From Haloarcula marina (lineage in GTDB: Archaea > Halobacteriota > Halobacteria > Halobacteriales > Haloarculaceae), in NCBI RefSeq assembly GCF_024218775.1, contig NZ_CP100404.1:930001-994000 (forward strand): 64,000 nucleotides of DNA, given 5' to 3'. Each line of letters begins with the position of its first letter. The stretch's first letter is position 1. The notes below the pieces were generated by a model. It saw only the letters and a program-made list of their open reading frames with translations, did no database searches and was not told the origin of the DNA. The position numbers were made by a program, and so were the translations under genes. Positions 35,400 through 45,024 of the stretch are shown here, piece after piece.

Positions 35400-35872
35400 G
35401 TCTGACCCGGCCGGTCGGGACCGCCGCGGTGGTCGCCGCCGCCGTCGGCGTCCTCTCGGTGGCGACGACGCTCGGCGGGCCGCTGGCAGTCCTCGGGGGC
35501 GTCGTCATCACGGTCGGCGTCGCCCGCGACGACCGGCGATTCGTGACTGCGGGCGGGGCACTCCTCGCATTCGGTGTTCTCGTGGCTGGCGTCCTCGGGA
35601 CCGCGACGGTCGCCCTCGTGGTCGGTCTCGCCGCCGCGATTCTCGCGTGGGACTTCGGCCAGTACGCCTGTGCGCTCGCCGTCGGCACCGCTCCGGACGC
35701 GGTGACGCAGAACGCGGAACTCGTCAGGGTCGCGGGCGGGACGCTCGTGGCCGCCTGCGTCGTCGGCCTCCTCTCGCTCTCGGTGGCCGTCGTCGCCGTT
35801 CCCGCGGTGGATACGGTCACGGCGACGCTCCTGTTTGCCGGTATCGTGCTGACCGTCTACGGCGTCCGTTAG
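35396..35872 (+). CDS. Small polytopic membrane protein (DUF7519-like) of the DUF58 operon
   Basis: A 158-residue protein beginning at GTG 35396, overlapping the DUF58 stop by 4 nt (GTGA). It has about five hydrophobic segments and little soluble sequence, apart from WDFGQYACALAVGTAPDAVT near the middle. It is the third member of the DUF4129-DUF58 operon and is likely a structural membrane partner. Its 3' end overlaps the convergent MoxR gene by 4 nt. Confidence 0.75.
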   Translation: MSLTRPVGTAAVVAAAVGVLSVATTLGGPLAVLGGVVITVGVARDDRRFVTAGGALLAFGVLVAGVLGTATVALVVGLAAAILAWDFGQYACALAVGTAPDAVTQNAELVRVAGGTLVAACVVGLLSLSVAVVAVPAVDTVTATLLFAGIVLTVYGVR

Positions 35873-36816
35873 ACGGTCGGAACCGGGACCTCGCCGAGTA
35901 CGTCGGCCAGTACGTCGCGTTTCTCGACCTGTTCGACCCGGGCGTCTGGCGTCAGCACGAGGCGGTGGGCGAGCACCGGCGGGGCGACCCGCTTGATGTC
36001 GTCCGGCGCGACGAACTCACGCCCCTCGATGGTCGCCATCGCTCTCGCCGCCTCGAACAGCCGTTGGGTCCCGCGCGGCGAGACGCCGACTTCGACGCGG
36101 TAGTCCTCCCGCGTCGCGCGGGCGATAGCGGCCATGTACCTCAGCAGGTCCTCGTCGACGGTGACCGTCTCGGGAACCGACCGGAGCGCCTGCACGCTGT
36201 CGGCGTCGAGGACCGCCTCCACGCTCGGACTCTGTTCGGTTCGGCCCGCGCGCCGTCGGAGGAGTTCGACCTCGCCCTCGTCGTCCGGGTAGCCGATGGA
36301 ACTCTTCGCGAGGAAGCGGTCGACCTGCGCCTCGGGGAGTTCGAAGGTCCCCTCCATGTCGACCGGATTCTGCGTCGCGAGGACGAAAAACGGCTCCGGC
36401 AGGTCGTAGGTGTCGCCGTCGACGGTGACCTGTCCCTCCTCCATCGCCTCCAGCAGGGCCGACTGGGTCTTCGGCGGCGCGCGGTTTATCTCGTCGGCCA
36501 GCACGACGTTGGCGAAGATGGGGCCGCGGGTGAACTCGAACTCCCGGGTCTGCTCGTTGAAGATGTGCGTCCCCGTGATGTCCGCTGGCAGGAGGTCCGG
36601 CGTGAACTGCACGCGCGAGAAGGAGAGGCCGAGCGCCGTCGCGACGCTCCGCGCGGTCAGGGTCTTCCCGGTACCGGGCACGTCTTCCAGCAGGACGTGC
36701 CCCTTCCCGACGACGCCCAACAGCACCGTCTCGAAGAACTCGCGGTCGGCGACGACCGCTCGCCCCACCTCCTCAAGCACCCGATTCGACATCTCGCTGG
36801 CCGAAGCAACGTCCAT
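35869..36816 (-). CDS. MoxR-family AAA+ ATPase
   Basis: A 315-residue ATPase. Walker A is VPGTGKT (residues 46-52), Walker B is VVLADEINRAPP, and sensor regions ATQNPVDMEGT and SPRGTQRLFEAARA follow. MoxR proteins act as chaperones for the assembly of metal-containing or von Willebrand A-domain complexes. The convergent DUF58 operon is its expected partner. The start at 36816 (MDVASASEMSN) is preferred because the 60 codons upstream are Arg/Pro rich and lie opposite the tRNA-Ser promoter region. Confidence 0.92.
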   Translation of the reverse strand: MDVASASEMSNRVLEEVGRAVVADREFFETVLLGVVGKGHVLLEDVPGTGKTLTARSVATALGLSFSRVQFTPDLLPADITGTHIFNEQTREFEFTRGPIFANVVLADEINRAPPKTQSALLEAMEEGQVTVDGDTYDLPEPFFVLATQNPVDMEGTFELPEAQVDRFLAKSSIGYPDDEGEVELLRRRAGRTEQSPSVEAVLDADSVQALRSVPETVTVDEDLLRYMAAIARATREDYRVEVGVSPRGTQRLFEAARAMATIEGREFVAPDDIKRVAPPVLAHRLVLTPDARVEQVEKRDVLADVLGEVPVPTV

Positions 36817-36942
36817 ACACGCCCGTGTCACGCATCCGCCATATGTGTGTCTCTCCCGGTGACCCGGCGGGGGACGTGACGGCGTGGCGCACCCCTCCAG
36901 AATCGAAACGACTAAAGAGCAAACGGCGGTACGTAACGGTGA

Positions 36943-37027
36943 GCCGAGGTAGCCTAGCCTGGCCAAGGCGGTTGCTTCGAGAGCAACTGTCCTCACGGAC
37001 TCAGGAGTTCAAATCTCCTCCTCGGCG
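36943..37027 (+). tRNA. tRNA-Ser(CGA)
   Basis: An 85-nt class II tRNA. The acceptor stem pairs GCCGAGG (36943-36949) with CCTCGGC (37020-37026), with discriminator G37027. The anticodon arm is GTTGC-TTCGAGA-GCAAC, so the anticodon is CGA, reading UCG. A long variable arm (TGTCCTCACGGACTC) confirms serine type. The T arm AGGAG-TTCAAAT-CTCCT is intact. No CCA is encoded and no intron is seen. The 3' end is repeated 97 bp downstream. Confidence 0.95.
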
Positions 37028-37103
37028 TTTTCCACGAATCACTTCGGTGAGTGACGAGGGAACGAGAAGCAGTGCGAACGAAGTGAATGACCGTCGCCGC
37101 GTG

Positions 37104-37124
37104 GTTCCACTCTCCTCCTCGGCG
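37104..37124 (+). repeat. Copy of the tRNA-Ser 3' end, att-like
   Basis: This 21-mer matches 37007-37027 of the tRNA at 19 of 21 positions. The last 14 nt (TCTCCTCCTCGGCG) are identical. An integrase that targets a tRNA 3' end would leave such a pair of direct repeats. The 76 bp between contain an inverted repeat TCACTTCG (37039-37046) / CGAAGTGA (37079-37086). Confidence 0.6.
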
Positions 37125-37165
37125 CTTCTGCCGACGCGAACTGACGAGCGACGCCACTCGTCACC

Positions 37166-38056
37166 TCACGCAGACAGTTCTCTCGCCTCGCGGAGCGACT
37201 GTCGGAGGTCGAGTATCTCCATGGCCGTCTCGGCGAACTGCTGGAGCCGTCTTCGCTCGTCGGCCGAGTAGGTCCGTGGTTCGTGGTCGAGGACGCACAA
37301 CTGGCCGATGACGTGGCCCTCGGGCGCGGTCATGTTCGCACCGGCGTAGGAGCGAACGCCGAGGTTCTGGATACCCTCGTTCCCCGCGAATCGCTCGTCG
37401 GCTTGCAGGTCCTCGACGACCAGTACGTCCTCCTGCAACATGCTGTGGGTGCAGACCGTCTCCTCGCGAGTCAGTCGCCCCCACTCGGCCCCGTGGCAGG
37501 AGAGGATGTTTTCGGCGTCCTCCTCGATGAGGCCGACGAAGGCGATGGGCGTCTCGAAATGGTCGGCGACGAGGTCGGTCAAGCGGTCGAAACTCGCTTC
37601 CACGGGCAGTTCGGCGAGGTCGTACCGGGCGAGCGATTCGAGGCGGTCGCCTTCGCCCTCGGGAAGGGGAAAGCCCACCTGCGCGCTGTGGCTGATAACG
37701 TCCGCGACGACCCCGCCGAGCCGCTCGGTGGCGTTCGGGAGGTCCTTGCTGAGGTACTCGGTGACGAGGTTTCCGACCGACGCGGTGTCTATCTCGCGGG
37801 GGCGCACGTCGGTGAACAGGACGCAGGGGGTCTGTGGCTGTTCGGTCCTGAGCGTCCTGAGAACGTCGAGGCCGGTCCCGTCGGCGAGGCCGTACTCCGT
37901 CACGACGCAGTCGAGTGCTGTCGTCTCGATGACGGTCGCGGCGTCGGCGGCCGACGTTCGCGTCACCGCCGTCACCGATTCGACCTCTCCGACCGCCGTC
38001 GCCACGTCGTCGACCTCGCTCTCCCCATCGACGCAGAGAACGGTTCGCTCGGTCAT
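37166..38056 (-). CDS. Receiver-like/GAF domain signalling protein
   Basis: A 296-residue soluble protein. Residues about 5-120 resemble a response-regulator receiver, but the phosphoacceptor position is Glu54 (DCVVTEYGL) and the lysine-containing region is LSKDL. Residues about 140-285 are a GAF domain with ENILSCHGAEW, VCTHSMLQED and GQLCVLDH, a variant seen in haloarchaeal sensors. It has no output domain beyond GAF. It may act as a ligand-gated scaffold that cannot be phosphorylated in the normal way. Confidence 0.82.
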   Translation of the reverse strand: MTERTVLCVDGESEVDDVATAVGEVESVTAVTRTSAADAATVIETTALDCVVTEYGLADGTGLDVLRTLRTEQPQTPCVLFTDVRPREIDTASVGNLVTEYLSKDLPNATERLGGVVADVISHSAQVGFPLPEGEGDRLESLARYDLAELPVEASFDRLTDLVADHFETPIAFVGLIEEDAENILSCHGAEWGRLTREETVCTHSMLQEDVLVVEDLQADERFAGNEGIQNLGVRSYAGANMTAPEGHVIGQLCVLDHEPRTYSADERRRLQQFAETAMEILDLRQSLREARELSA

Positions 38057-38133
38057 CTACGGATACAATCCGTGCAGGGGGAATTAAACGGACTGGTTAT
38101 AGTGCCGAGGTTGACACTTGCGCCGCTCGCGGC

Positions 38134-39996
38134 TCACACGCCAGCGACGAGGAAGATGAGGATGCTGACGGCCATCACGGCGAGGATGAACGCGGCGGCG
38201 AGTGCGCCGCCGAGCGACACCATCGCGTTGGCGGTCGACGCCAGCGTCTCGGTGCGGTCGTTGCCGAACACGGTGACTTCGGCGGTGTCGCTCGCCATCC
38301 CGGCCTCGACGGGTTCGAGGTCGGCGACCGCGCGGTCGACGAGATCGGCGACGAGAGCGACAACGTCGGCCTCGGGAATGGCCTGTCCGACCTGATTTTC
38401 GGCCTCGACGGTGTTGACGATGTGGGTGTCGCTGGTCATCACTTCGACCGTGTCGACGCTGTCGACGGCGTCCAAGATGCGGCCGCGGAGGCCGGGTTCC
38501 ATGTTGTTCCCGTCGACGAGGACGTAGGCGGTCCGGTGGTCGCCGACCTCGAAGACGCAGGTGCGGATGCCCAGCGGGCCGATTCCCTCTTTGGGAGTCC
38601 ACGGCGTCTCGTCCCACGCGACGCCACAGCGGAGCGGTCCTCGCTCGGCGTCGGTCAACACCTCGCCGAGTCGACCGGTGCCGTAAATCATATCGAACGA
38701 GCGCTGACTCCCCGGGACGACGTGCCCGAGGTCGTCGCCTTCGAGTCCGTCGTTGGAGTTGTGGGCGTCGACGAGGAGGACGTTCTCGATAGCCGCCGAG
38801 CGGGCCTCGGACATCGCCGAGAGGCCGACCGAGTAGTCCACGTCGTCGGCGCATCCCGGCGCGTAGGTGGTGACGACGAAGGCGCTGTCACCGAACGCCT
38901 GTCCCGTCAGCGTCGCCTCGCCTTCGGTAAGGCGGTGGCCCGCCGTCGCCTCGTCGGTGTACTCGATGTCTTCGAAGGCCTGCTCTGCGGTGTCGAGAAT
39001 CGTGTCCACTTCCTTCTCGGTGACGAGGTTGAAGTCGTGTCCGGCGGTGGCGTGGGGCGGGAACGCCAGTCCGTCGGCCGCGGCGGCCACCCGCTTGGGG
39101 AGGTTGCCGCCGCCGATTTCGCCCATCGGGCCGGGGTGAATCATCGGCAGGACGAAGCGGGCCTTCTCGGTCCCGTCGGGGCGGCGGACCGCGAGGACGG
39201 TCACCGGGACGATGGCCTCCTCGCCGATGTCCTCGAAGAACGCCTCCAGTTCGTCCGACCCCTCGGCGATGTGGCCGATGAACCCGCGCAGGAAGTCCAG
39301 CGCGGAGACGCCGAGCGAAGAGCGCCACGGTTGGTCGATGACCACCAGAAACAGCCACACGGCCAGCGCGTAGATGGCGCAGATGACCGCCAGGAGGACG
39401 AAGTCCGCGGGGATGAACCCCTGAATCTCCGGTGGGGCCTGTTCGGCGCGGGCCAGCATCTCCCGGAGCACGGGATTGTCGAGGATGAACGCCGTCGCGC
39501 CGCTGTAGACGGCGAGCAGACCCGCGGCGGCGACGGTCTGGACGCTCGCCGGGACGGCCGCCACAAGCAGTGAGTGCCGGGAGACGGCCATCAGGATGAG
39601 CAGGCGGAACGCGAAGATGGAGGCCAGCGCCACCAGCAACACGTCGAAGACGAAGTTCTGGCCGAGTCGGGGGCTCACCAGTGCGACGACGCCCGCAACC
39701 GTGAGGAACGCGATGGTGACGAGTTCGCAGATGAGCGCCAGCAGCGACGCCCGGTTCGGCGTCAACTGCCCGCCGAAGCGCCGGTCGACCCACGGAGTCA
39801 CGGCGCCCGCGATGGCCGTCGGAAAGCCGATGAAGAAGACGCCCTGCCACGCGTCGTCGAGGACGAACCGCGAGTCGAACGCGGCCACGCCGGTGAGAGC
39901 GGCGATGAACAGGGCGAACGTGAGACTCGCGTACCAGTTCGGGGCCTTGAAGATGAACCGGGAGAGGCTGGCGAGGTTCCCCTGTGTGGTAGTCAT
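38134..39996 (-). CDS. DUF2070 family archaeal membrane protein
   Basis: A 620-residue protein of the archaeal DUF2070 family. The N-terminal ~230 residues contain six or seven hydrophobic helices. The large soluble domain (about 245-590) holds MIHPGPMGEIGGGN, FPPHATAGHDFNLVT and DAHNSNDG, conserved His/Asp-rich motifs suggestive of metal binding. A final helix (about 595-618) ends the protein. The function is unknown, though the motif set hints at a hydrolase. It lies 50 nt downstream of guaA on the same strand. Confidence 0.9.
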   Translation of the reverse strand: MTTTQGNLASLSRFIFKAPNWYASLTFALFIAALTGVAAFDSRFVLDDAWQGVFFIGFPTAIAGAVTPWVDRRFGGQLTPNRASLLALICELVTIAFLTVAGVVALVSPRLGQNFVFDVLLVALASIFAFRLLILMAVSRHSLLVAAVPASVQTVAAAGLLAVYSGATAFILDNPVLREMLARAEQAPPEIQGFIPADFVLLAVICAIYALAVWLFLVVIDQPWRSSLGVSALDFLRGFIGHIAEGSDELEAFFEDIGEEAIVPVTVLAVRRPDGTEKARFVLPMIHPGPMGEIGGGNLPKRVAAAADGLAFPPHATAGHDFNLVTEKEVDTILDTAEQAFEDIEYTDEATAGHRLTEGEATLTGQAFGDSAFVVTTYAPGCADDVDYSVGLSAMSEARSAAIENVLLVDAHNSNDGLEGDDLGHVVPGSQRSFDMIYGTGRLGEVLTDAERGPLRCGVAWDETPWTPKEGIGPLGIRTCVFEVGDHRTAYVLVDGNNMEPGLRGRILDAVDSVDTVEVMTSDTHIVNTVEAENQVGQAIPEADVVALVADLVDRAVADLEPVEAGMASDTAEVTVFGNDRTETLASTANAMVSLGGALAAAFILAVMAVSILIFLVAGV

Positions 39997-40046
39997 TTTT
40001 TACTCACTTCGAGGCTCGATACATAAAACCAGTCGCTTGCTGCGGA

Positions 40047-40616
40047 TTATTGTGTCGGTGCGGACTGGCGGTCACAGACGGCGAGGAAGTTCTCGAAGAC
40101 GGCTTCGCCCTCTTCGGTGTGGGCGACTTCGGGGTGCCACTGGACGCCGTAGAGGTTTCGGTCGGTGTCGCTCATCGCCTCGACGCCGCAGATGTCGGAC
40201 GTGGCGGTCCGCTCGAATCCGTCGGGGACTTCCTTCACCTCGTCGGCGTGGCTCGCCCAGACGCGGGTTTCGGGGGCCAGCGACCCGACCAACGGGTCCT
40301 CGTCGTCCAGAATCTCGACGGTCACGTCGGCGTAGCCGCCGTACTCCCCGCTGTCGACGCGGCCGCCGAGTTCCGCGGCGATGAGTTGCATCCCGAGACA
40401 GATGCCCAGAACCGGCACGTCGAGGTCCAGATACTCGGGGCAGTTGCCGATGTCGTCCATGTCGGGACCGCCCGAGAGGACGATGCCGTCGGCGTCGATG
40501 TCCGCGGGCGGCGTGTCGTTGTCGAGCAGTTCCACGTCCACGCCCATGTCCCGGAGCGCCCGTTGCTCCAGATGGGTGAACTGGCCGTGGTTGTCGATGA
40601 CGGCGATGTGAGTCAT
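40047..40616 (-). CDS. guaAA: GMP synthase glutaminase subunit (GuaA subunit A)
   Basis: A 189-residue class I glutamine amidotransferase. The triad is Cys73 (GICLGMQ), His161 and Glu163 (WHPEVAH). Archaea split GMP synthase into this glutaminase and a separate ATP-pyrophosphatase, which aminates XMP to GMP. The size, SGGPDMDDIGNCPEYL and VWASHADEVKEVP match the archaeal subunit rather than CarA or TrpG. It begins 66 nt downstream of the histidine kinase stop on the same strand. Confidence 0.93.
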   Translation of the reverse strand: MTHIAVIDNHGQFTHLEQRALRDMGVDVELLDNDTPPADIDADGIVLSGGPDMDDIGNCPEYLDLDVPVLGICLGMQLIAAELGGRVDSGEYGGYADVTVEILDDEDPLVGSLAPETRVWASHADEVKEVPDGFERTATSDICGVEAMSDTDRNLYGVQWHPEVAHTEEGEAVFENFLAVCDRQSAPTQ

Positions 40617-40682
40617 TGGATAGTGTCACGCCACCGCGGCGTATATATCTCCTGATGCCGCGCGCGGACTCCTACAGCGACT

Positions 40683-41762
40683 TCACCGGCGCTCGATATA
40701 CCGGAGACCGTCGAGTCGTCCGGCCGCCGGGAGGGTCACCGTCACCGTGTTCCCGTCGTCGTCAGCGTCGAACGTCACCGACCCGCCGTAGCCCTCGACT
40801 ATCCACGTAATCACCCAGAGACCGACCCCCTTCGAGTGACGGAGGGGCGTCTCCTCGCGGTTGTCGAGGACGTCGAGTTCCGCCGGGGGAATGCCCTCGC
40901 AGTTATCGACGAATTGCAGTTCCACCGCCGTCGCGTGACAGGCGACGGTGACGTGAAGCCGTAGGTCGCCCTCGCAGTGTTCGACGGCGTTCTCGACGAT
41001 GTTCTCGACGACGGTGGCGACCATCCAGTCGGCGTACACGACGGCCTCCTCGGGGAGGTCCACGTCGACCCGTGCGTCGGGGTCGGCCTGCCGGGCGGTC
41101 CGGGCCGCCTCGCGGACGTAGGGGACCACGTCGACGGGCCGTTGCGTGCGCTGGTCGGCCGAGCGCGCGAGGTCGATTTTGGCCGCCTTATCGGTGGTCG
41201 CGATGAGTCGGTCGATGCTCTCTCTGAGTCGCTCGGCGTGGCGTTCTGAGTCGCCGTCGACGGTGCGTTCGAGTTCGCCGAGGTGGCCGAGCGCCACGGT
41301 GAGTTCGTTGCGCAGGTCGTGACGAAGCACGCGAACGAGCACGTCGCTGCTCTCGTCGAGTCGCCGGTGAGACCGCCGGAGTTCCAGCAGCGCGCCGACG
41401 AGGATACCGCCGAATCCGCCCATCGCGACGCTGCTCGCGAGCAGGGTCGGCGTCGTGGGCGGCCCCGAGACGCCGGGGAGATAGCTGGCGATAGTGACCA
41501 GCGTCAGCACCGCCACGCCCAGACCACACCACTCGGCGACGGTCCATATCTGCTCGCCGTCTAGCCCGCTCTTGGGTAACCAGACGTGCGCACCCGCGAG
41601 CGACAGCGCCGGGAGCAATCCCGCGCCGAGAACCAACACGTTCACCGGCGTCAGGCCGAGCGTCGTCGCCGCGTGAGCGAGTAACGCGAGCGAGAGCGTC
41701 ACCCCCGTGGCGACGACGTACCCGGTCCCCAGCGACTGCTTCGAAATCGCGGGGGACTTCAT
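40683..41762 (-). CDS. Membrane-bound sensor histidine kinase
   Basis: A 359-residue kinase with four N-terminal helices (about 12-35, 40-60, 76-95 and 106-128) and no obvious extracellular sensor domain. The phosphoaccepting His148 lies in RVLRHDLRNELT. The ATP-binding domain has the N box (VENIVENAVEH), a G1-like DNCEGIPP and a G2 GVGLWVITWIVEGYGGSV. Many haloarchaeal kinases share this 4TM-HisKA-HATPase form. The cognate regulator is not adjacent, and the GAF/receiver protein at 37166 lacks the phosphoacceptor Asp. Confidence 0.92.
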   Translation of the reverse strand: MKSPAISKQSLGTGYVVATGVTLSLALLAHAATTLGLTPVNVLVLGAGLLPALSLAGAHVWLPKSGLDGEQIWTVAEWCGLGVAVLTLVTIASYLPGVSGPPTTPTLLASSVAMGGFGGILVGALLELRRSHRRLDESSDVLVRVLRHDLRNELTVALGHLGELERTVDGDSERHAERLRESIDRLIATTDKAAKIDLARSADQRTQRPVDVVPYVREAARTARQADPDARVDVDLPEEAVVYADWMVATVVENIVENAVEHCEGDLRLHVTVACHATAVELQFVDNCEGIPPAELDVLDNREETPLRHSKGVGLWVITWIVEGYGGSVTFDADDDGNTVTVTLPAAGRLDGLRYIERR

Positions 41763-41811
41763 ACGACTCCCTCTCTCGCCGGTGACGACTTAGCTATCGG
41801 GGTGGCGGCTA

Positions 41812-42447
41812 TCACTGCTGATAATTGGACTCGTCGTCGAACCGCTCTGCGGCCGACTGAAAGCCCATCTCGGACTGTTCGCGGCTCCGTCGCCCCTCCC
41901 GTTCTGCGATGGCCTCGGGGTCAGGGCTGGCGTCGTCGTCGATGCGCGCCCACGACCCGTGGACTTTCGCGTGACACCACCGGCAGAGATACACCGTGAT
42001 TTCGTGGCTGAGTGCCGCCTCGTCCGACTCTCCGTCTGGCGATTCCCCTTGCTCACCGTCCGGCCTTCCCGAGGGCCGCTCGTCAGTTCCCGCCTCGCGC
42101 GCTTCGCTGTACGAGAGGTGGTGTTCCTCCAGGAGGGGTCGCTCCTCGGAGTGGGCCATCCGCCGCTCCGCTAAGCCACAGCGGATGCACTCGCGGTCGC
42201 GGTTCCGACAGCGGAAGTGCGAACAGTCGGCCCAGTCCCACTCGGCGTCGTCGGGGTCGCCGTCAGGCCCCACTGCCGCGGGACAGCGAAAGTCCTCGGC
42301 GCTCCGGGCGTTCGCGAACGCGGGGTCGTGGTGACCGTGTTCGCGCGCCCAGCGGCACTTCCCCTCGTCGGTGACGAAGTCACAGCGGTCGACGTGGTCG
42401 TAGGGGTCGTCGACGCCGACGCTCGTCCCGCCCGGTGCCTTCTCCAT
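41812..42447 (-). CDS. HNH-like zinc protein (DUF7097-like)
   Basis: A 211-residue protein with many paired Cys/His residues: DRCDFVTDEGKCRWAREHGHH, CSHFRCRNRDRECIRCGLAE and the HNH-like core LEEHHLSYSE followed by CRWCHAKVHGSW. A low-complexity acidic linker separates the two parts of the core. It could be a zinc-dependent nuclease or a structural zinc protein. No restriction or CRISPR genes adjoin it. The start at 42447 puts the Cys cluster after a short acidic N-terminus. Confidence 0.78.
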   Translation of the reverse strand: MEKAPGGTSVGVDDPYDHVDRCDFVTDEGKCRWAREHGHHDPAFANARSAEDFRCPAAVGPDGDPDDAEWDWADCSHFRCRNRDRECIRCGLAERRMAHSEERPLLEEHHLSYSEAREAGTDERPSGRPDGEQGESPDGESDEAALSHEITVYLCRWCHAKVHGSWARIDDDASPDPEAIAEREGRRSREQSEMGFQSAAERFDDESNYQQ

Positions 42448-42534
42448 GGGCGCATCTGGGACGGGAGCCACCTGAATCTGTCTGCCGCATCGCCTGACAG
42501 AATCCTTTTGTTCGCCCCGGGCATCCGGCGGCGT

Positions 42535-42882
42535 ATGCGTATCGTCCACGAACAGGGGGGGACCCGCCGACCGCTCGCGACGACCGTCGACCGGGCCGAG
42601 TCGATGCTCGAACAGTCGCGCGGCCTCATGTTCCGCGGGTCGATTCCCGACGACTACGGCCTCGTCTTTCCGTTCGACGACGCGGGGCGGCGGTTCATCC
42701 ACATGCTGTTCGTCCGGTTTCCGATAGACGTGGTGTGGGTGGCCGACGACGTGGTACAGGATGTGGCGACCATGCACCCGTGGCGGTCGTTCGGATGGGC
42801 GACGGCCGACACCGTCCTCGAACTGCCCGCGGGTGCGGCCGACGGCGTCGACGAAGGCGATAGGGTCCTCGTCGAGGCCTGA
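42535..42882 (+). CDS. DUF192 family protein
   Basis: A 115-residue protein of the DUF192 beta-barrel family. It has SRGLMFRGSIPDDYGLVF, then MLFVRFPIDVVWV and VLELPAG, in the usual order and at the usual length. No signal peptide is present, so it is cytoplasmic here, while many bacterial homologues are exported. It is divergent from the HNH-like gene. The function is unknown. Confidence 0.9.
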   Translation: MRIVHEQGGTRRPLATTVDRAESMLEQSRGLMFRGSIPDDYGLVFPFDDAGRRFIHMLFVRFPIDVVWVADDVVQDVATMHPWRSFGWATADTVLELPAGAADGVDEGDRVLVEA

Positions 42883-42918
42883 GCGGGGCCGCCGCGGTGT
42901 CCATCACACTTCCGGCAG

Positions 42919-42926
42919 ATTTTAAA
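42919..42926 (+). promoter_or_regulatory. TATA box upstream of the citramalate/isopropylmalate synthase gene
   Basis: ATTTTAAA precedes the GTG start at 43044 by about 120 nt. The transcript would begin near 42947-42953, leaving about 90 nt of leader with short open frames. Confidence 0.5.
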
Positions 42927-42952
42927 GGGTGACCGTCTGAGTATGTGGTACT

Positions 42953-43027
42953 ATGTCGGAACACCCGACGGAGGATAGAGGAAGTCGCCGCGAGGCGGCT
43001 GGGCGTGAAATTCGTCCCACAGCGTGA
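42953..43027 (+). CDS. Possible 24-residue leader ORF
   Basis: ATG 42953 opens a 24-codon frame, MSEHPTEDRGSRREAAG and so on, ending TGA at 43027, 16 nt before the synthase start. The TATA box at 42919 places transcription at or just before this ATG. The peptide is charged and has no run of branched-chain residues, so attenuation by Leu/Ile/Val codons is not suggested. It may be noise. Confidence 0.3.
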   Translation: MSEHPTEDRGSRREAAGREIRPTA

Positions 43028-43043
43028 CGGAAGTGAACTTTCT

Positions 43044-44588
<1,545 letters not shown>

Positions 44589-44628
44589 GAGCGAAGTGGT
44601 GAACGGTCCGTAAGCGACGGAGAAGTCG

Positions 44629-44919
44629 CTACGCGGTCGCCTCTGCGACCTTCGAGTCGGTGATTATCGGCGTCACGATGATGGCCCCGCTGCTGTCGAC
44701 CTCGACGCGACAGTCGGACATGGTGAACGTCAGCGTCGCCAGAGAGTCGCCGTCGGGGTCGGTGAACAGCCGGTCCAGAGCGTCGGGGTCGATACAGTCG
44801 TAGAGACAGTCGTCTAACTCCATTGGGTCGACGCCGTTCGCCTCCGCGACAGCGTAGATAACTACCTGGCTTGGCGGTGTCGACTTCGATAGTGTGTGAA
44901 CGTGTTTCGAGTCCGTCAT
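44629..44919 (-). CDS. HalOD1 output domain protein
   Basis: A 96-residue stand-alone HalOD1 protein. The family form is an N-terminal beta hairpin (PPSQVVIYAVAEANGVDP), an LYDCIDPDALDRLF helix and a C-terminal strand pair (LTFTMSDCRVEVDSSG). HalOD1 domains act in haloarchaeal signalling, often as output modules. The Bat-like regulator gene upstream on the same strand is a likely functional neighbour. The start at 44919 removes a 31-residue extension with no similarity to the family. Confidence 0.88.
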   Translation of the reverse strand: MTDSKHVHTLSKSTPPSQVVIYAVAEANGVDPMELDDCLYDCIDPDALDRLFTDPDGDSLATLTFTMSDCRVEVDSSGAIIVTPIITDSKVAEATA

Positions 44920-45024
44920 TAGTTCTGCTCCGTCAGTCGTCCAATATCCGTGATCGAAAAAACCCGTTCTGGCTACGTCTATTGAAGTGTTCGACACGCC
45001 GCTACGATGCATATTGTCACTATA

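Noticed and set aside
37039-37086. Inverted repeat after tRNA-Ser as a terminator
   Set aside because: Its stem is only 8 bp with a 32-nt loop and no U-run follows. The TTTT directly after the tRNA is a more likely termination signal.
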